The notes under the pieces were generated by a model that was not told the origin of the DNA, did no database searches, and worked only from the letters and a program-made list of their open reading frames with translations. DNA of 64,000 nucleotides, from the NCBI GenBank assembly GCA_963169635.1, contig CAUJDL010000087.1, forward strand, positions 16,360 to 80,359, in the 5' to 3' direction. Source of the DNA: Bacteroidota bacterium (lineage in GTDB: Bacteria > Bacteroidota > Bacteroidia > Chitinophagales > Chitinophagaceae). The position numbers were made by a program, and so were the translations under genes. Below are positions 55,301 to 63,136 of this stretch, piece after piece (position 1 is the stretch's first letter; the number at the start of each line of letters is the position of its first letter).

Positions 55301-57342
55301 ACAATACTTTATATGCTAACTTAGTTGGTACTGATAATAAAGTTGTAAGTAGTGTAGCAGTTGCTTCAAATGGTACATTTACTTTTGCAAGTGTATTTGG
55401 AAATACTACTTATAATATAATACTTACAGAAGGTGTTAGAACTGTTGGTAGCAATTTAACTGCTGCTGATTTACCTGCTCATTATCTAAGTGTAAAAGAA
55501 TTTTTAGGTGCAGGTGCTGGTAATGATGGTACTGCAAATAGTATTTTAAATGTTGTAACAACTAATACAAATGTTACTAATGCTAATTTTGAAATAGGAA
55601 AAGATACTGATGGCGATGGTGTACCTGATTATTTAGATATTGATGATGATAATGATGGTATTACTGATGTAAATGAACATGGTGGTATTGATCCTTTAGC
55701 TGATTGTGATTGCGATGGAATACCTAATTATTTAGATACAACACCAGGCTGTGGTATTGTTTGGGCAGATTGTAATATGGATGGCATTAATGATAATTTT
55801 GATTGGGATAGAGATGGTATAATTAATTCTTTAGATTTAGATAGTGATAATGATGGTATAGTAGATGTTGTAGAAGCAAGACCAAATGGTGTAGCATTCT
55901 TAAACCAAGTAAATGGTACTATTACAGGTACAGATGCTGATGGCAATGGTTTAATGAGTTCTGCAGATAATGGTTCTGGCTTTAATAATCCTAACTTAAA
56001 CGGATTAATACCTCAAGATTTTGACAGAGATGGTACTCCTAACTTCTTAGATTTAGATAGTGATGGAGATGGTATTACTGATTTATCAGAAGCATTTAGT
56101 GTTCATTCTCCTACAGGTGTTGTTGGTGGTTCAGATACTGATGGCGATGGTGTAAGAGGTGAAAGCTTTGGTGATAATTCATTTGATGTTGCTGATAATT
56201 TTGATGGTTTTGGTGCAAAAGGTTTAACACTTGTAGATAGTGATGGAGATGGTAAACCAGATGTATATGATGTAGATAGCGACAATGATGGAATTACTGA
56301 TAATACTGAAGCTCAAGCTACATGTACATTTAAAATGCCTACAGGCAATGATTGTGATGGTGATGGTGTAGATGATGCTTATGATATTGGTGGTTGTACT
56401 TCTTGTACAAGAACAAGTAGTGGCCTTTCTCCTTTTGATAAAGATGGAGATAATACACCAGACTATTTAGATACTGATACTGATAATGATGGAGTTCCAG
56501 ATATTTATGAAGGTCATAATGTAAAAACAAATAACTATTGGCAAGGTGGTACAGATGATGCTGATAAAGATGGTTTAATGGATTACTTTGATGGATTTAA
56601 TATTATTAATGCTACTGCAAACTTCTGGAGAAATGCTATTAATAATAATATGGGTAATGATGGTACTTGGGATACAGGCGTTGGCCCTACAGGTAGTATT
56701 TCTCAATTACCTAAGAGCAGACAAGGAGATTGTAATGTAGGTGATAGAGATTGGAGAGACTTTATGATTTTACCTACAACATTATTAGACTTTACAGGAA
56801 ATGTAAACAATGATAATATTGCTAAATTAACTTGGTCTGTTACTTCAGAAATTAATATGAGCCATTATGAATTAGAAAGAAGCACTACTGGCAACGACTT
56901 TGTACAAATTGCCAAAGTTCAAGCTATCAATCATTCTGCTGTTTCTACAATTAGTGATTATAATGCAGACGATAATTTAGCTAATATTAATGCTAATACA
57001 GTTTATTACAGATTAAAACTTGTAGAAAAAGACAATAGCTTTAAATACAGTAAAGTACTTGCCTTTAAATTAGTGAAGAATGATAAAACAAATATTGCTG
57101 TTCATCCTAACCCTGCAGTTAATTACTTTAATCTTAAAGTAGTTACAGATAAAGATGAAAATGCTCTTGTTCGTGTAGTAGATTTATTAGGCAGAACTTT
57201 AATAACTAAACAAACTAAAGTTTTAACTGGTATTAACACAATATCTTTCAACGATATTAGCTCGTTAAGTGCAGGCACTTATAGTGTACAAGTTATTTTA
57301 AATAACAATGTTTATACAGAAAAATTAATTGTAACAAAATAA
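49330..57342 (+). CDS. Giant T9SS-exported surface protein (2670 aa) with five 274-aa repeats and a choice-of-anchor A domain
   Basis: Signal peptide (FNKLSILLFVFLAFGGIQKVPAQF; Met4 is an alternative start). About 70-275: two Ig-like domains with YQWQ motifs. About 278-1645: five repeats, each a jelly-roll-like half (FNTGFSAPIN...SSPYALKIVN...FSNDNGSTW) and an Ig-like half (CPTETNAG...GSTGTWSVVSG...LKWTITTPGCPDIYD). About 1645-1960: choice-of-anchor A domain, the fold linked to ice-binding and collagen-binding-like adhesins (GGVALGGNLTLSGASI, RGTILAPNAEIIWNGSNNLEGQIIAKN). About 2090-2420: many TSP3-like calcium motifs (DTDGDGVPDYLDIDDDNDGITD). The last 80 residues (VHPNPAVNYFNLKV...LLGRTLITKQ...LSAGTYSVQVILNNNVYTEKLIVTK) are a type A T9SS sorting domain. 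Likely a cell-surface adhesin; ligand unknown. Confidence 0.93.
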   Translation: MKIMKEFNKLSILLFVFLAFGGIQKVPAQFSINNAENTFVKNQYSPSQGYDLFTNFDKSVVTTSDDNVYTGGSCVALTSGGTIGSNQQNCGSFTAAGFTNITSASGGTGGTIKYQWQKLISCGSFTDISGKTAATYSAGAVTKTTIYRRKAWRDCSGGTGNTPIYSNEVTVLIVYPGTISGDQSGSCNYVPTSITGTNESTNNNYCLSDGTAQNQSYQWQQSIDGGITWTNISGATSQNYAPGALTQTTKYRRATTVSGFTCYSNVVTKTVTVTPVVLSEEKFPNSFNTGFSAPINTTFAGSIGTWSAYSTTNRSTIVVNNAYYQSSPYAIKIVNYNTNGYAASTARATSPKVDLSTASNANLTFKLYTYAVSASNTCYTFKIEFSNDNGSTWSTALSLTSQDIYNTYGLNQWGTVNIPIAAANYNSNFKYRISGTSNAGCNFDTYIYLDNFVINSYPVCVNCPTVTEAGAEQTNCNDNTFTMSATAAPNGSTGTWSVISGSATIANVNSATSSVTVTSSPAVLRWTVTTPSCSDIYDEVTLINNIPGITTLSDEKFPNSFNTGFTAPINTTFTGSTGSWGAYSTTNRSTIVVHSNYYQSSPYALKIVNYSTSGYAASTARATSPKVNLQGGHNIDLSFRLYTYSVSAANTCYSFNVEFSNDNGGSWTTAYSKTAQQIANSFGQGTWSTITIPVDPSFYNTNFRYRISGVQASGCGYNTYLYVDNIVINTYGSCEPCPESTNAGSEQTHCNDNVFTTSATPAPDGSTGTWSVVSGAATINDVNAPATSVTVTSSPATLRWTVTTPGCPDVYDEVVFTNEVTGSTTISYETFPNCFNTGFSAPINSSFTGSTGTWGAYSTTARSTVVVYDAVYQSSPYALKLVNYSTSGYAASTSRATSPKINLTGGNSVDLSFKLYTYSVSASNTCYTFKVEFSNDNGSTWNTVHTATAQEIYNTYGLNQWGTVTIPVPVSYYNANFKYRLSGVQNAGCDYNTYIYIDNIAIKTYTSCEPCPTETNAGTNQSNCNNNTFTMAATPAPVGSTGTWSVMSGSATIANVNSATTSVTVTSSPAILKWTITTPGCPDIYDSVELINNINSPVNISTESFTNSFNTGFSAPINSTFTGSAGTWSAYSSTSRSTIVVNNAYYQSSPYALKLYHQSTSGYAATTTKATSPTINLSSGNSVELSLKLYTHTISSSNTCFSFNIEISNDNGSTWSNVYTKTSQQLVSAFGHDTWNTITVPVPVSYYNANFKYRISGVQAAGCNFNTYLYIDDINLKSYPPCVPCPTETEAGENQINCNNNTFTMSATPAPVGSTGTWSVVSGAATIANVNSATTTVTVTNSPAILKWTITTPGCPDIYDSVTLTNNTNTPTVIAHETFPNCFNTGGSSPVNTTFVGSTGTWKAYSTTSRSTIVVDGFVNQSSPYALELVNISTSGYAASTSTATSPKLNLSSGNNVELTFKLYTYNVSASNTCYTFNIDISNDNGTTWSSAYTQTAQQIANAYLPQTWNTITISIPASYYNANFKYRFTGVQAAGCNFNTYLYIDDVSIKSYEPCVVCPEETNAGIDITNSNNNNFTMNATPAPIGSTGTWSIVSGSATIADIHSPTTTVIIASSPVTLKWTITTPGCDDIFDLVVLVNNVDCGPNTFSPTKEAKGFDIFSKEGVTLTGGHTDGGVALGGNLTLSGASILTMNHTGYYPNGYNVAGNYGLVIGGRVYYNSGNQTNVNSGAKLRIGNTTGSTLWDQDPNNATVNLRLTSNASSGWTGYNSTPAILLNSLQTAASAITPSGINFTSAFSTLVANANLMSTYSASSPCASQLNIITLSGTTPTITLVNNKVNVVNIDGDDFAAITNITFNNAPTATRPLIFNINYTGSGTYSPYNSTGLQNTDGRFIIYNLYNCTGTVTFNASNVLRGTILAPNAEIIWNGSNNLEGQIIAKNATLVAGEIHTQIFDVCLPSCNPSISISGNVYASIVSCTPNVVGGVRTNVNNTLYANLVGTDNKVVSSVAVASNGTFTFASVFGNTTYNIILTEGVRTVGSNLTAADLPAHYLSVKEFLGAGAGNDGTANSILNVVTTNTNVTNANFEIGKDTDGDGVPDYLDIDDDNDGITDVNEHGGIDPLADCDCDGIPNYLDTTPGCGIVWADCNMDGINDNFDWDRDGIINSLDLDSDNDGIVDVVEARPNGVAFLNQVNGTITGTDADGNGLMSSADNGSGFNNPNLNGLIPQDFDRDGTPNFLDLDSDGDGITDLSEAFSVHSPTGVVGGSDTDGDGVRGESFGDNSFDVADNFDGFGAKGLTLVDSDGDGKPDVYDVDSDNDGITDNTEAQATCTFKMPTGNDCDGDGVDDAYDIGGCTSCTRTSSGLSPFDKDGDNTPDYLDTDTDNDGVPDIYEGHNVKTNNYWQGGTDDADKDGLMDYFDGFNIINATANFWRNAINNNMGNDGTWDTGVGPTGSISQLPKSRQGDCNVGDRDWRDFMILPTTLLDFTGNVNNDNIAKLTWSVTSEINMSHYELERSTTGNDFVQIAKVQAINHSAVSTISDYNADDNLANINANTVYYRLKLVEKDNSFKYSKVLAFKLVKNDKTNIAVHPNPAVNYFNLKVVTDKDENALVRVVDLLGRTLITKQTKVLTGINTISFNDISSLSAGTYSVQVILNNNVYTEKLIVTK
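50161..54270 (+). repeat. Five tandem 822-bp coding repeats in perfect register
   Basis: Equivalent positions (the ...EKF/ETF/ESF N-terminal motif) fall at 50161, 50983, 51805, 52627 and 53449. All four steps are exactly 822 bp (274 codons), although the repeats differ clearly at the base level. The last unit ends near 54258-54270, where the choice-of-anchor A domain begins. Confidence 0.85.
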
Positions 57343-57360
57343 TTGACCCCCTATGTTATC

Positions 57361-57396
57361 AGCAGGTTGTTCTTCATTGGGCAACCTGCTTTTTTA
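57361..57396 (+). terminator. Intrinsic terminator after the giant surface protein
   Basis: Perfect 9-bp stem AGCAGGTTG / CAACCTGCT around a 12-base loop, followed by TTTTT, 18 bases past the stop. The T-run lies only on the plus-strand side, so it serves the plus-strand gene. Confidence 0.9.
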
Positions 57397-58665
57397 TTGT
57401 ATTAATGGAGTGTTGGTATAAACTCTATATTCAAAACCTTGCAATTCAAATTGCTCATCATTATTAAAATGAAAATTGATACCTGTAAATACATTATAGA
57501 AATTGCCTTTTAACCAATCATGTGTAATATTTATTTTCAGCTTATTTTCTTCAGAAAAATTTAATAATACAAGTACTACTTCTTCTTTATATCTTTTAAA
57601 AAAAATAATTACATTTTTAAAGTTAGATGTAATGAAAAATGTTTCTCCAACTGCTATTGCATTAGTAGTATGTAGGTGTAATAATGTTTTATAAAATTGA
57701 TGTAGTGTTGTTGGATTTTTCCAAACTAATTCGTCTTTATCAAAAAATAATAATCTTTTTTCATTACTATTTTCTTGTCCACTATAAATTAATGGCATTC
57801 CTTGCCAAGTGCAAGTAAATACAGCCATTGCTTTTGCAGCTTTACCATATTTTTCATACTCAGTACCATTCCAACTATTTTCATCATGATTAGCAGTAAA
57901 AAATAATTTTTCATTTCCAATACCATAAGCTGAATATGCTTGTAATATTTTATTTACTTCATTGTATTCAATTTGTTTTTTAAAATATTTTTCTGTTGCA
58001 TGCATCCATTGCCAAGCATAACTAACATCAAATACCTGATGATATTCTTTTTCATCACACTCAGCTAACCAAAATAATTTTTTTATTTCATCACAAGCTT
58101 GTCTTGCTTTTAGCCAAAAAGATAAAGGAACAAGATGTGCCATATCGCATCTAAAACCATCAATTTGACAAGTAGTTATCCAAAACTGCATAGCTGCTAT
58201 CATTGCTTCTTGTAATGCTTCATTGCTATAATCTAAATCAATTACATCTTGCCATCCATTTTTTTCTGTAAAATTTCCGTCCTTATCTTTTAAATAAAAT
58301 TCAGGATGCTCTTTCGTCCAATGATGATCGTAACCTGTATGATTAGCAACCCAATCGATAATTACTTTAAAATCCAATGAATGTGCTGTTGCTACTAACT
58401 GTTTAAAATCTTCTATACTCCCAAATTCAGCATTAATTTTTGTATAACTACTACAAGCATAATAACTACCTAAACTGCCTTGTCTTTTAGCAATACTAAT
58501 AGGTGTAATAGGCATTAGCCATAAAATTTTTACACCCATATCTTTCAATCGTGGTAAGTGTTTGGCAAAAGCAACAAAATTTCCTTCTGGTGTATATTGT
58601 CTAATATTTACTTCATAAATATTTGCACCAATTGCCCAAGAAACAAGAGGAAAATTTTTTGCCAT
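57394..58665 (-). CDS. GH13 alpha-amylase family glycoside hydrolase (cytoplasmic)
   Basis: 423-aa TIM-barrel enzyme without a signal peptide. The four GH13 regions are present: VIIDWVANHTG (I), DGFRCDMAHL with nucleophile Asp174 (II), WLAECDE with general acid Glu202 (III), and FFTANHDENSW with Asp261 (IV). A short C-terminal beta domain (FITSNFKNVIIFFKRYKEEVVLVLLNFSE) follows. It acts on alpha-glucosidic bonds; whether it hydrolyses maltodextrin or trehalose-like sugars, or transfers glycosyl units, is not readable. It lies 78 bases after the symporter gene on the same strand, and could belong to the operon or to a separate transcript. Confidence 0.94.
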   Translation of the reverse strand: MAKNFPLVSWAIGANIYEVNIRQYTPEGNFVAFAKHLPRLKDMGVKILWLMPITPISIAKRQGSLGSYYACSSYTKINAEFGSIEDFKQLVATAHSLDFKVIIDWVANHTGYDHHWTKEHPEFYLKDKDGNFTEKNGWQDVIDLDYSNEALQEAMIAAMQFWITTCQIDGFRCDMAHLVPLSFWLKARQACDEIKKLFWLAECDEKEYHQVFDVSYAWQWMHATEKYFKKQIEYNEVNKILQAYSAYGIGNEKLFFTANHDENSWNGTEYEKYGKAAKAMAVFTCTWQGMPLIYSGQENSNEKRLLFFDKDELVWKNPTTLHQFYKTLLHLHTTNAIAVGETFFITSNFKNVIIFFKRYKEEVVLVLLNFSEENKLKINITHDWLKGNFYNVFTGINFHFNNDEQFELQGFEYRVYTNTPLIQ

Positions 58666-58743
58666 TTAAGCTAACAATGATTTACTTAAAGTTAAGAGGT
58701 TTTAAGTACTAACAAAAGTTTAAGCAGTATTTTACTAAAGAAA

Positions 58744-60450
58744 CTATTTAATAATTTTTTGAAAAATTAAACTAAGTAATATAACGAATAATGCACCTAC
58801 AACATTTAACCATAAAAATCCTAAACCTATTATTCCTTGTTTGTCTAAAATAAATAAAGCAATAACACCAATTTCGCCAATAATTGCAGCTAAGAAAACT
58901 GCATTACCTTTTATATGTTTTATATAAAAGCCTACTAAAAAAATGCCTAAAATAACACCATAAAATAAAGAGCCTAAAACATTTACAGCTTCAATTAAAC
59001 TGCCCATACCAACTACAGTTTCTGCAACTATTATACAAAATACACCCCATAAAAAAGTATATAATTTAGAGTAGCGATAATCTTTTATTGCTTGTTTTGT
59101 TTCATCTTCATTACTATGTTTTTGTTTACGAAATCTTTTATGAAAATCTATCATAGTACAGGCTGCCAAAGAGTTTAAAGCTGCAGCAATACTGCCCCAA
59201 GCTGCTAAAAATATAATAGCAATGATTAAACCTATAAGTCCTTTAGGTAAATAATCTATTACAAAACGAAGAAAAATATAATTAGTATCATTATTATCTC
59301 CTGCTATTTGTGCACTCTTAAATAAATTTTTGTATTGTGCTTTTATTTTTTCTCCATTTGCATTGAGTGCATGAATTGTTTCTTTAGTTTTTTCTTTATC
59401 TAGCTGATAATTTTTTAAAGCAATTTCTTTTTGTGTATTTATTTCTTGAAACTGTTGTTGTAATAAAATGGCACTATCTTTTTTATTGCTTTGTAATAAT
59501 TTTTCTTGTTGTACAGGATTAAAAAATATGGGTTGTGGTTTAAACTGATAAAATGCAAATAGTAATACACCAATTAATAAAATAAAAAATTGCATTGGTA
59601 CTTTTACCAATCCATTCATTAATAAACCAATCTTGCTTTCTGTATTATTTTTTGCTGTTAAATATCTACCAACTTGACTTTGATCTGTTCCAAAATAACT
59701 TAGTGCTAAAAAAAATCCTCCAATTACACCACTAATAATATTGTATTTATCTTTCCAATTATAACCTTCATCTGTAAAGCCTGTAGTAATAATATTCATT
59801 TTATTATTGCTACCACTAATTTTTAAAGCATCAATAAATCCAATATTTTCAGGTAATAAATTTACAATCATATATCCTGCAAAAAACATAGCAGCAAAAA
59901 TGATGATGAGTTGTAATTGTTGTGTATAAGCTACAGCTTTAGCACCTCCAGATACTGTATAAATAATTAACAAACCACCCATTACAATATTGGTAAAAAA
60001 AATATCCCATCCCATTAATGAAGATAAAATAATAGAAGGGGCATAAATACTAATACCTGTACTTAAACCTCTTGACAATAAAAAAAGAAATGAAGTAAAT
60101 GCTCTTGTCTTTACATCAAATCTATCTTCTAAATATTGATATGCAGTAAATACTTTTAACTTACTAAATAAAGGAACAAATGTGATGCTTAATACAACCA
60201 TGGCTATGGGTAAGCCAAAATAATATTGCACAAAACGCATACCATCTGTAAATGCTTGTCCTGGTGCAGATAAAAAAGTTACAGCACTTGCTTGTGTGCC
60301 CATGATGCTTAATAATACTAAGTACCATGGCATAGATCTATTACTTAAAAAATATCCTTCTAAATTTTTTGATGTACTACTTTTATATAAACCATAGGCA
60401 ATAATGGAAGTTAAAGTTATCAATAACACTATCCAATCTAATTGACTCAT
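58744..60450 (-). CDS. Sodium:solute symporter family (SSS) transporter
   Basis: Inner-membrane Na+-coupled uptake carrier of 568 aa with about 13 membrane helices. The N-terminus (LDWIVLLITLTSIIAYGLYKS) and the motif LVLLSIMGTQASAVTFLSAPGQAFTDGMRFVQYYFGLPIA match the SSS family. A soluble Gln/Lys-rich, probably coiled-coil insertion of about 80 residues (about 305-385, QQEKLLQSNKKDSAILLQQQFQEIN...) sits in a loop and is seen in a Bacteroidota subgroup. The substrate is unknown; the neighbouring deacetylase suggests an amino sugar, sialic acid or a similar compound. A 40-aa membrane protein lies directly upstream. Confidence 0.94.
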   Translation of the reverse strand: MSQLDWIVLLITLTSIIAYGLYKSSTSKNLEGYFLSNRSMPWYLVLLSIMGTQASAVTFLSAPGQAFTDGMRFVQYYFGLPIAMVVLSITFVPLFSKLKVFTAYQYLEDRFDVKTRAFTSFLFLLSRGLSTGISIYAPSIILSSLMGWDIFFTNIVMGGLLIIYTVSGGAKAVAYTQQLQLIIIFAAMFFAGYMIVNLLPENIGFIDALKISGSNNKMNIITTGFTDEGYNWKDKYNIISGVIGGFFLALSYFGTDQSQVGRYLTAKNNTESKIGLLMNGLVKVPMQFFILLIGVLLFAFYQFKPQPIFFNPVQQEKLLQSNKKDSAILLQQQFQEINTQKEIALKNYQLDKEKTKETIHALNANGEKIKAQYKNLFKSAQIAGDNNDTNYIFLRFVIDYLPKGLIGLIIAIIFLAAWGSIAAALNSLAACTMIDFHKRFRKQKHSNEDETKQAIKDYRYSKLYTFLWGVFCIIVAETVVGMGSLIEAVNVLGSLFYGVILGIFLVGFYIKHIKGNAVFLAAIIGEIGVIALFILDKQGIIGLGFLWLNVVGALFVILLSLIFQKIIK

Positions 60451-60464
60451 AGTTTTATACTTTG

Positions 60465-60587
60465 TTATTTGCTAAAATAAATAGTAGCACAATAAAATAA
60501 AATGATTAATAAAAGTAAAAATGCTAAAACAAATACATACCAATGAAGCCATTTTTTAAAAAGCGGTATATTGTTTTTATCATGCAT
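60465..60587 (-). CDS. 40-aa single-helix membrane protein between PIG-L deacetylase and symporter (below ORF-track cutoff)
   Basis: Found by reading the gap in the minus-strand operon. ATG at 60585-60587, TAA at 60465-60467, 40 residues: a polar start (MHDKNNIPLFKKWLHW) followed by one hydrophobic helix (VFVLAFLLLLIILFYCATIY) and a short SK tail. It begins 3 bases after the PIG-L stop (60591) and stops 14 bases before the symporter start, so the spacing is that of a tightly packed operon. Codon use matches the neighbours. It is a candidate small subunit or assembly partner of the SSS symporter, as small accessory proteins are known for some SSS and related carriers. That role is inferred from context. 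Confidence 0.68.
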   Translation of the reverse strand: MHDKNNIPLFKKWLHWYVFVLAFLLLLIILFYCATIYFSK

Positions 60588-60590
60588 ATT

Positions 60591-63104
60591 TTATTTGTTT
60601 TGTGGCAATGCAAGCATATTTGCTAATAAACGATATGCACCTGTATTACCTGCTGGTAGTTGCCTAAATAATACTAAGCCACAATATACAAAATTTCCTT
60701 TTCCATATTTAGCAATTAGTAAACTACTGTTAGTTTCTTTTTCTCCTGTATCATGCATACCTAAAATACAAGCAAAGTTTTTATCAAACTGTTCTGCTTG
60801 ATAAGTACTTCTTTCTTGCACCCAATTATCAAAATCTTGTTGTGTAATTTTATTAGGATAATTTAAAACTGCATGTTCAGGTAATAAAAAATTTACTGTT
60901 GCATTTTCTTCTGTAACTCTTGAACGTGAGTTGACAGAAAATGAATAAGGACCTGCTTTAATTTGTTTGTTACCAATTTTATTGGCTTTAATATATTGTA
61001 CAATTAAGTTGCCACCATTTTTTATGTACTCATTAAGTACATTATTTTTATCAGTTAAATATTCATGAATGTTATAAGCTCTAATACCTGTTACAATTGC
61101 ATCAAACTGTTTAAGTGTTGTAGTATTCAAATCTTTTTCTGTAAGTAGTGTAACAGTACAATTTAATTGCTCTAATGCTTCTGGCACTTTATCTCCTGCA
61201 CCAACAATAAAACCAACTTTTAATTGTTTTGTTTTAATAGGCGAAGCAATTAATTGTATTTTATCTTCATAAAAATAATGTTGGTTAGGAATATGTTCAT
61301 AAGCAATTTTCTTTAAATTATTTGTATAAGTATTAACTGCTTTATTATCTATAACACTTACAGATGCTTTTAAAATAGCATTGTTATTTGTATTAAATAT
61401 TTTACTTAATGGAATGTGTAATTGATAACTTACACCTTCTGTTAAACTTTGTACTGTATCTTTTGTATAAACAATTTTATTATCTTGATATACATTAATT
61501 TTTATTGCAGCATCTTTTTTATTAATGAAAGATTTGTATTGTACATGTACTAACTTTTCTTTACTTTTTTGTTGTTGATTAATTGCTTTTGTAGTTATAA
61601 TATTGGGCAATAATGATACAATGATTGGTGTAGTAACAATAACAGGCTGATACACTTCGCCTCTTACAGGATGTACATATTTATATTGCAATGGTGTTTG
61701 AAATGTAAAATCTGTTCCCTCAATAGTAAAAATAAATTTAGCAGAAAAGGTTGGTTGATTTTCTGCACTTCCTGCTATATCATCATTTGCTTTTGGAAAT
61801 AAATTATTTTGTATAGGCTGTTGTAGCCAATAAGGTTGTGTAGGTTTTAAGGTAAATGGAATTTCAAACATTTTATTGAAAGTGTAGTTTGCATTTTGTT
61901 TTAAAGCTACATTATATAAAGTATCAAATGTTTGATTATTTATTTGAAACAATACATTTTTAAATTGTATGGCATTGTTTAATCTTTTATTTACAAAGAA
62001 TGTTACTTGTAAATTTTCTCCTTGTACAGCATATTCTGTATTAGTTGTAGCTTCTACAAATAAGCCACTACAAGCCATTATCAAATGTTGTACTTCTTGT
62101 AGTTTTAATGTTACCCAACTATTTTGTTTAGGTAATTGTTGCAAAGTGTTATAAACATTTACCAATGCAGCAACACTTAAAGATGGATTATCAAAATTAA
62201 AATCTGCAATAATTTTATCAATAGTTTGTTGCAAATTAGCTGCACTATTAATTCTAGACCAATTAGTATTTACACCATCCATTAAATCATTTTCAAAAGT
62301 GCTACCATCTACAAAAGAAAAATATTCTGTAATACTACCTTTCCTTTGTGGTCTTCCTTCACCTTGACTTTTGTGCATGCTTCTTGCTTCGCCTCCAATT
62401 TCGCCATAACTTTTTCCTAGCAATGCATTGTAATTACCAATTTCAATTTTTAATTGTGTTTCATCTGTAGTATTGTTAGAGCCAAAGTTGTAAGTATTCC
62501 AAACAATTCTTTTAGCTTGCCAAACACTTACACCATGCAAAAGTTGTTCAGGAAATTTTGTACTATCAGCAGCAGCATTAAATGCAGTCATTGCTAAAAT
62601 TGCAGCAGCAGCATGATGTCCATGCCCTGCTTTATTATTTGGTGGAAATCTATTTATAATAATATCTGGCTGAAATTTTCTAATCATCCAAACTACATCA
62701 GCTAAAACTTTTTCTTCGTTCCAAGTTTGTAAAGTTTCGTTAGATGATTTACTATATCCAAATTCATAAGCTCTTGTAAAATATTGTTCAGAGCCATCTA
62801 TTCTTCTTGCAGCAAGTAATTCTTGTGTACGTATTAAACCTAAATCAATACCTTGTTCATCACCAATTAAGTTTTGTCCTCCATCGCCTCTGGTTAAACT
62901 TAAATAGGCTGTTCTGTACATTTTTTCTTTTGCCAAATAGGGGAGTAGCGAATTGTTTTCATCATCAGGATGAGCACCAACATATAATACACTACCTAAT
63001 ACATTTAATTTTTTTAATTGTAAATAAATTTCTGTACTACTTAATTGTTGTGCATGTGTTGTATAAAATCCTAAAAAAAATAATACTGATAAAAATTTTT
63101 TCAA
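60591..63104 (-). CDS. Secreted PIG-L (LmbE-type) family deacetylase
   Basis: 837 aa. The signal peptide is MKKFLSVLFFLGFYTTHAQQ. The catalytic domain (about 30-330) begins with VLYVGAHPDDENNSLLPYL, the AHPDDE zinc motif (His45, Asp47/48), and has a second metal ligand in FPPNNKAGHGHHAAAAI (near 155-165). The family removes N-acetyl groups from amino sugars or related N-acyl substrates. The remaining 500 residues are beta-rich, and about 640-800 looks like a glutamine-amidotransferase-like fold without catalytic residues (QLKVGFIVGAGDKVPEALEQLN...DAIVTGIRAYNI). It lies in a minus-strand operon, after the M14 peptidase and before the 40-aa protein and symporter. The extracytoplasmic location is inferred from the signal peptide. 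Confidence 0.92.
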   Translation of the reverse strand: MKKFLSVLFFLGFYTTHAQQLSSTEIYLQLKKLNVLGSVLYVGAHPDDENNSLLPYLAKEKMYRTAYLSLTRGDGGQNLIGDEQGIDLGLIRTQELLAARRIDGSEQYFTRAYEFGYSKSSNETLQTWNEEKVLADVVWMIRKFQPDIIINRFPPNNKAGHGHHAAAAILAMTAFNAAADSTKFPEQLLHGVSVWQAKRIVWNTYNFGSNNTTDETQLKIEIGNYNALLGKSYGEIGGEARSMHKSQGEGRPQRKGSITEYFSFVDGSTFENDLMDGVNTNWSRINSAANLQQTIDKIIADFNFDNPSLSVAALVNVYNTLQQLPKQNSWVTLKLQEVQHLIMACSGLFVEATTNTEYAVQGENLQVTFFVNKRLNNAIQFKNVLFQINNQTFDTLYNVALKQNANYTFNKMFEIPFTLKPTQPYWLQQPIQNNLFPKANDDIAGSAENQPTFSAKFIFTIEGTDFTFQTPLQYKYVHPVRGEVYQPVIVTTPIIVSLLPNIITTKAINQQQKSKEKLVHVQYKSFINKKDAAIKINVYQDNKIVYTKDTVQSLTEGVSYQLHIPLSKIFNTNNNAILKASVSVIDNKAVNTYTNNLKKIAYEHIPNQHYFYEDKIQLIASPIKTKQLKVGFIVGAGDKVPEALEQLNCTVTLLTEKDLNTTTLKQFDAIVTGIRAYNIHEYLTDKNNVLNEYIKNGGNLIVQYIKANKIGNKQIKAGPYSFSVNSRSRVTEENATVNFLLPEHAVLNYPNKITQQDFDNWVQERSTYQAEQFDKNFACILGMHDTGEKETNSSLLIAKYGKGNFVYCGLVLFRQLPAGNTGAYRLLANMLALPQNK

Positions 63105-63136
63105 AATATTTATTTTTTATAGATGAAAATAAATTA

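Noticed and set aside
56339-56530. His/Tyr/Leu-rich 63-aa ORF on the minus strand
   Set aside because: Arises from reading the repetitive GAT/GGT codons of the TSP3 motifs in reverse, so it is not a real His-rich metal protein.
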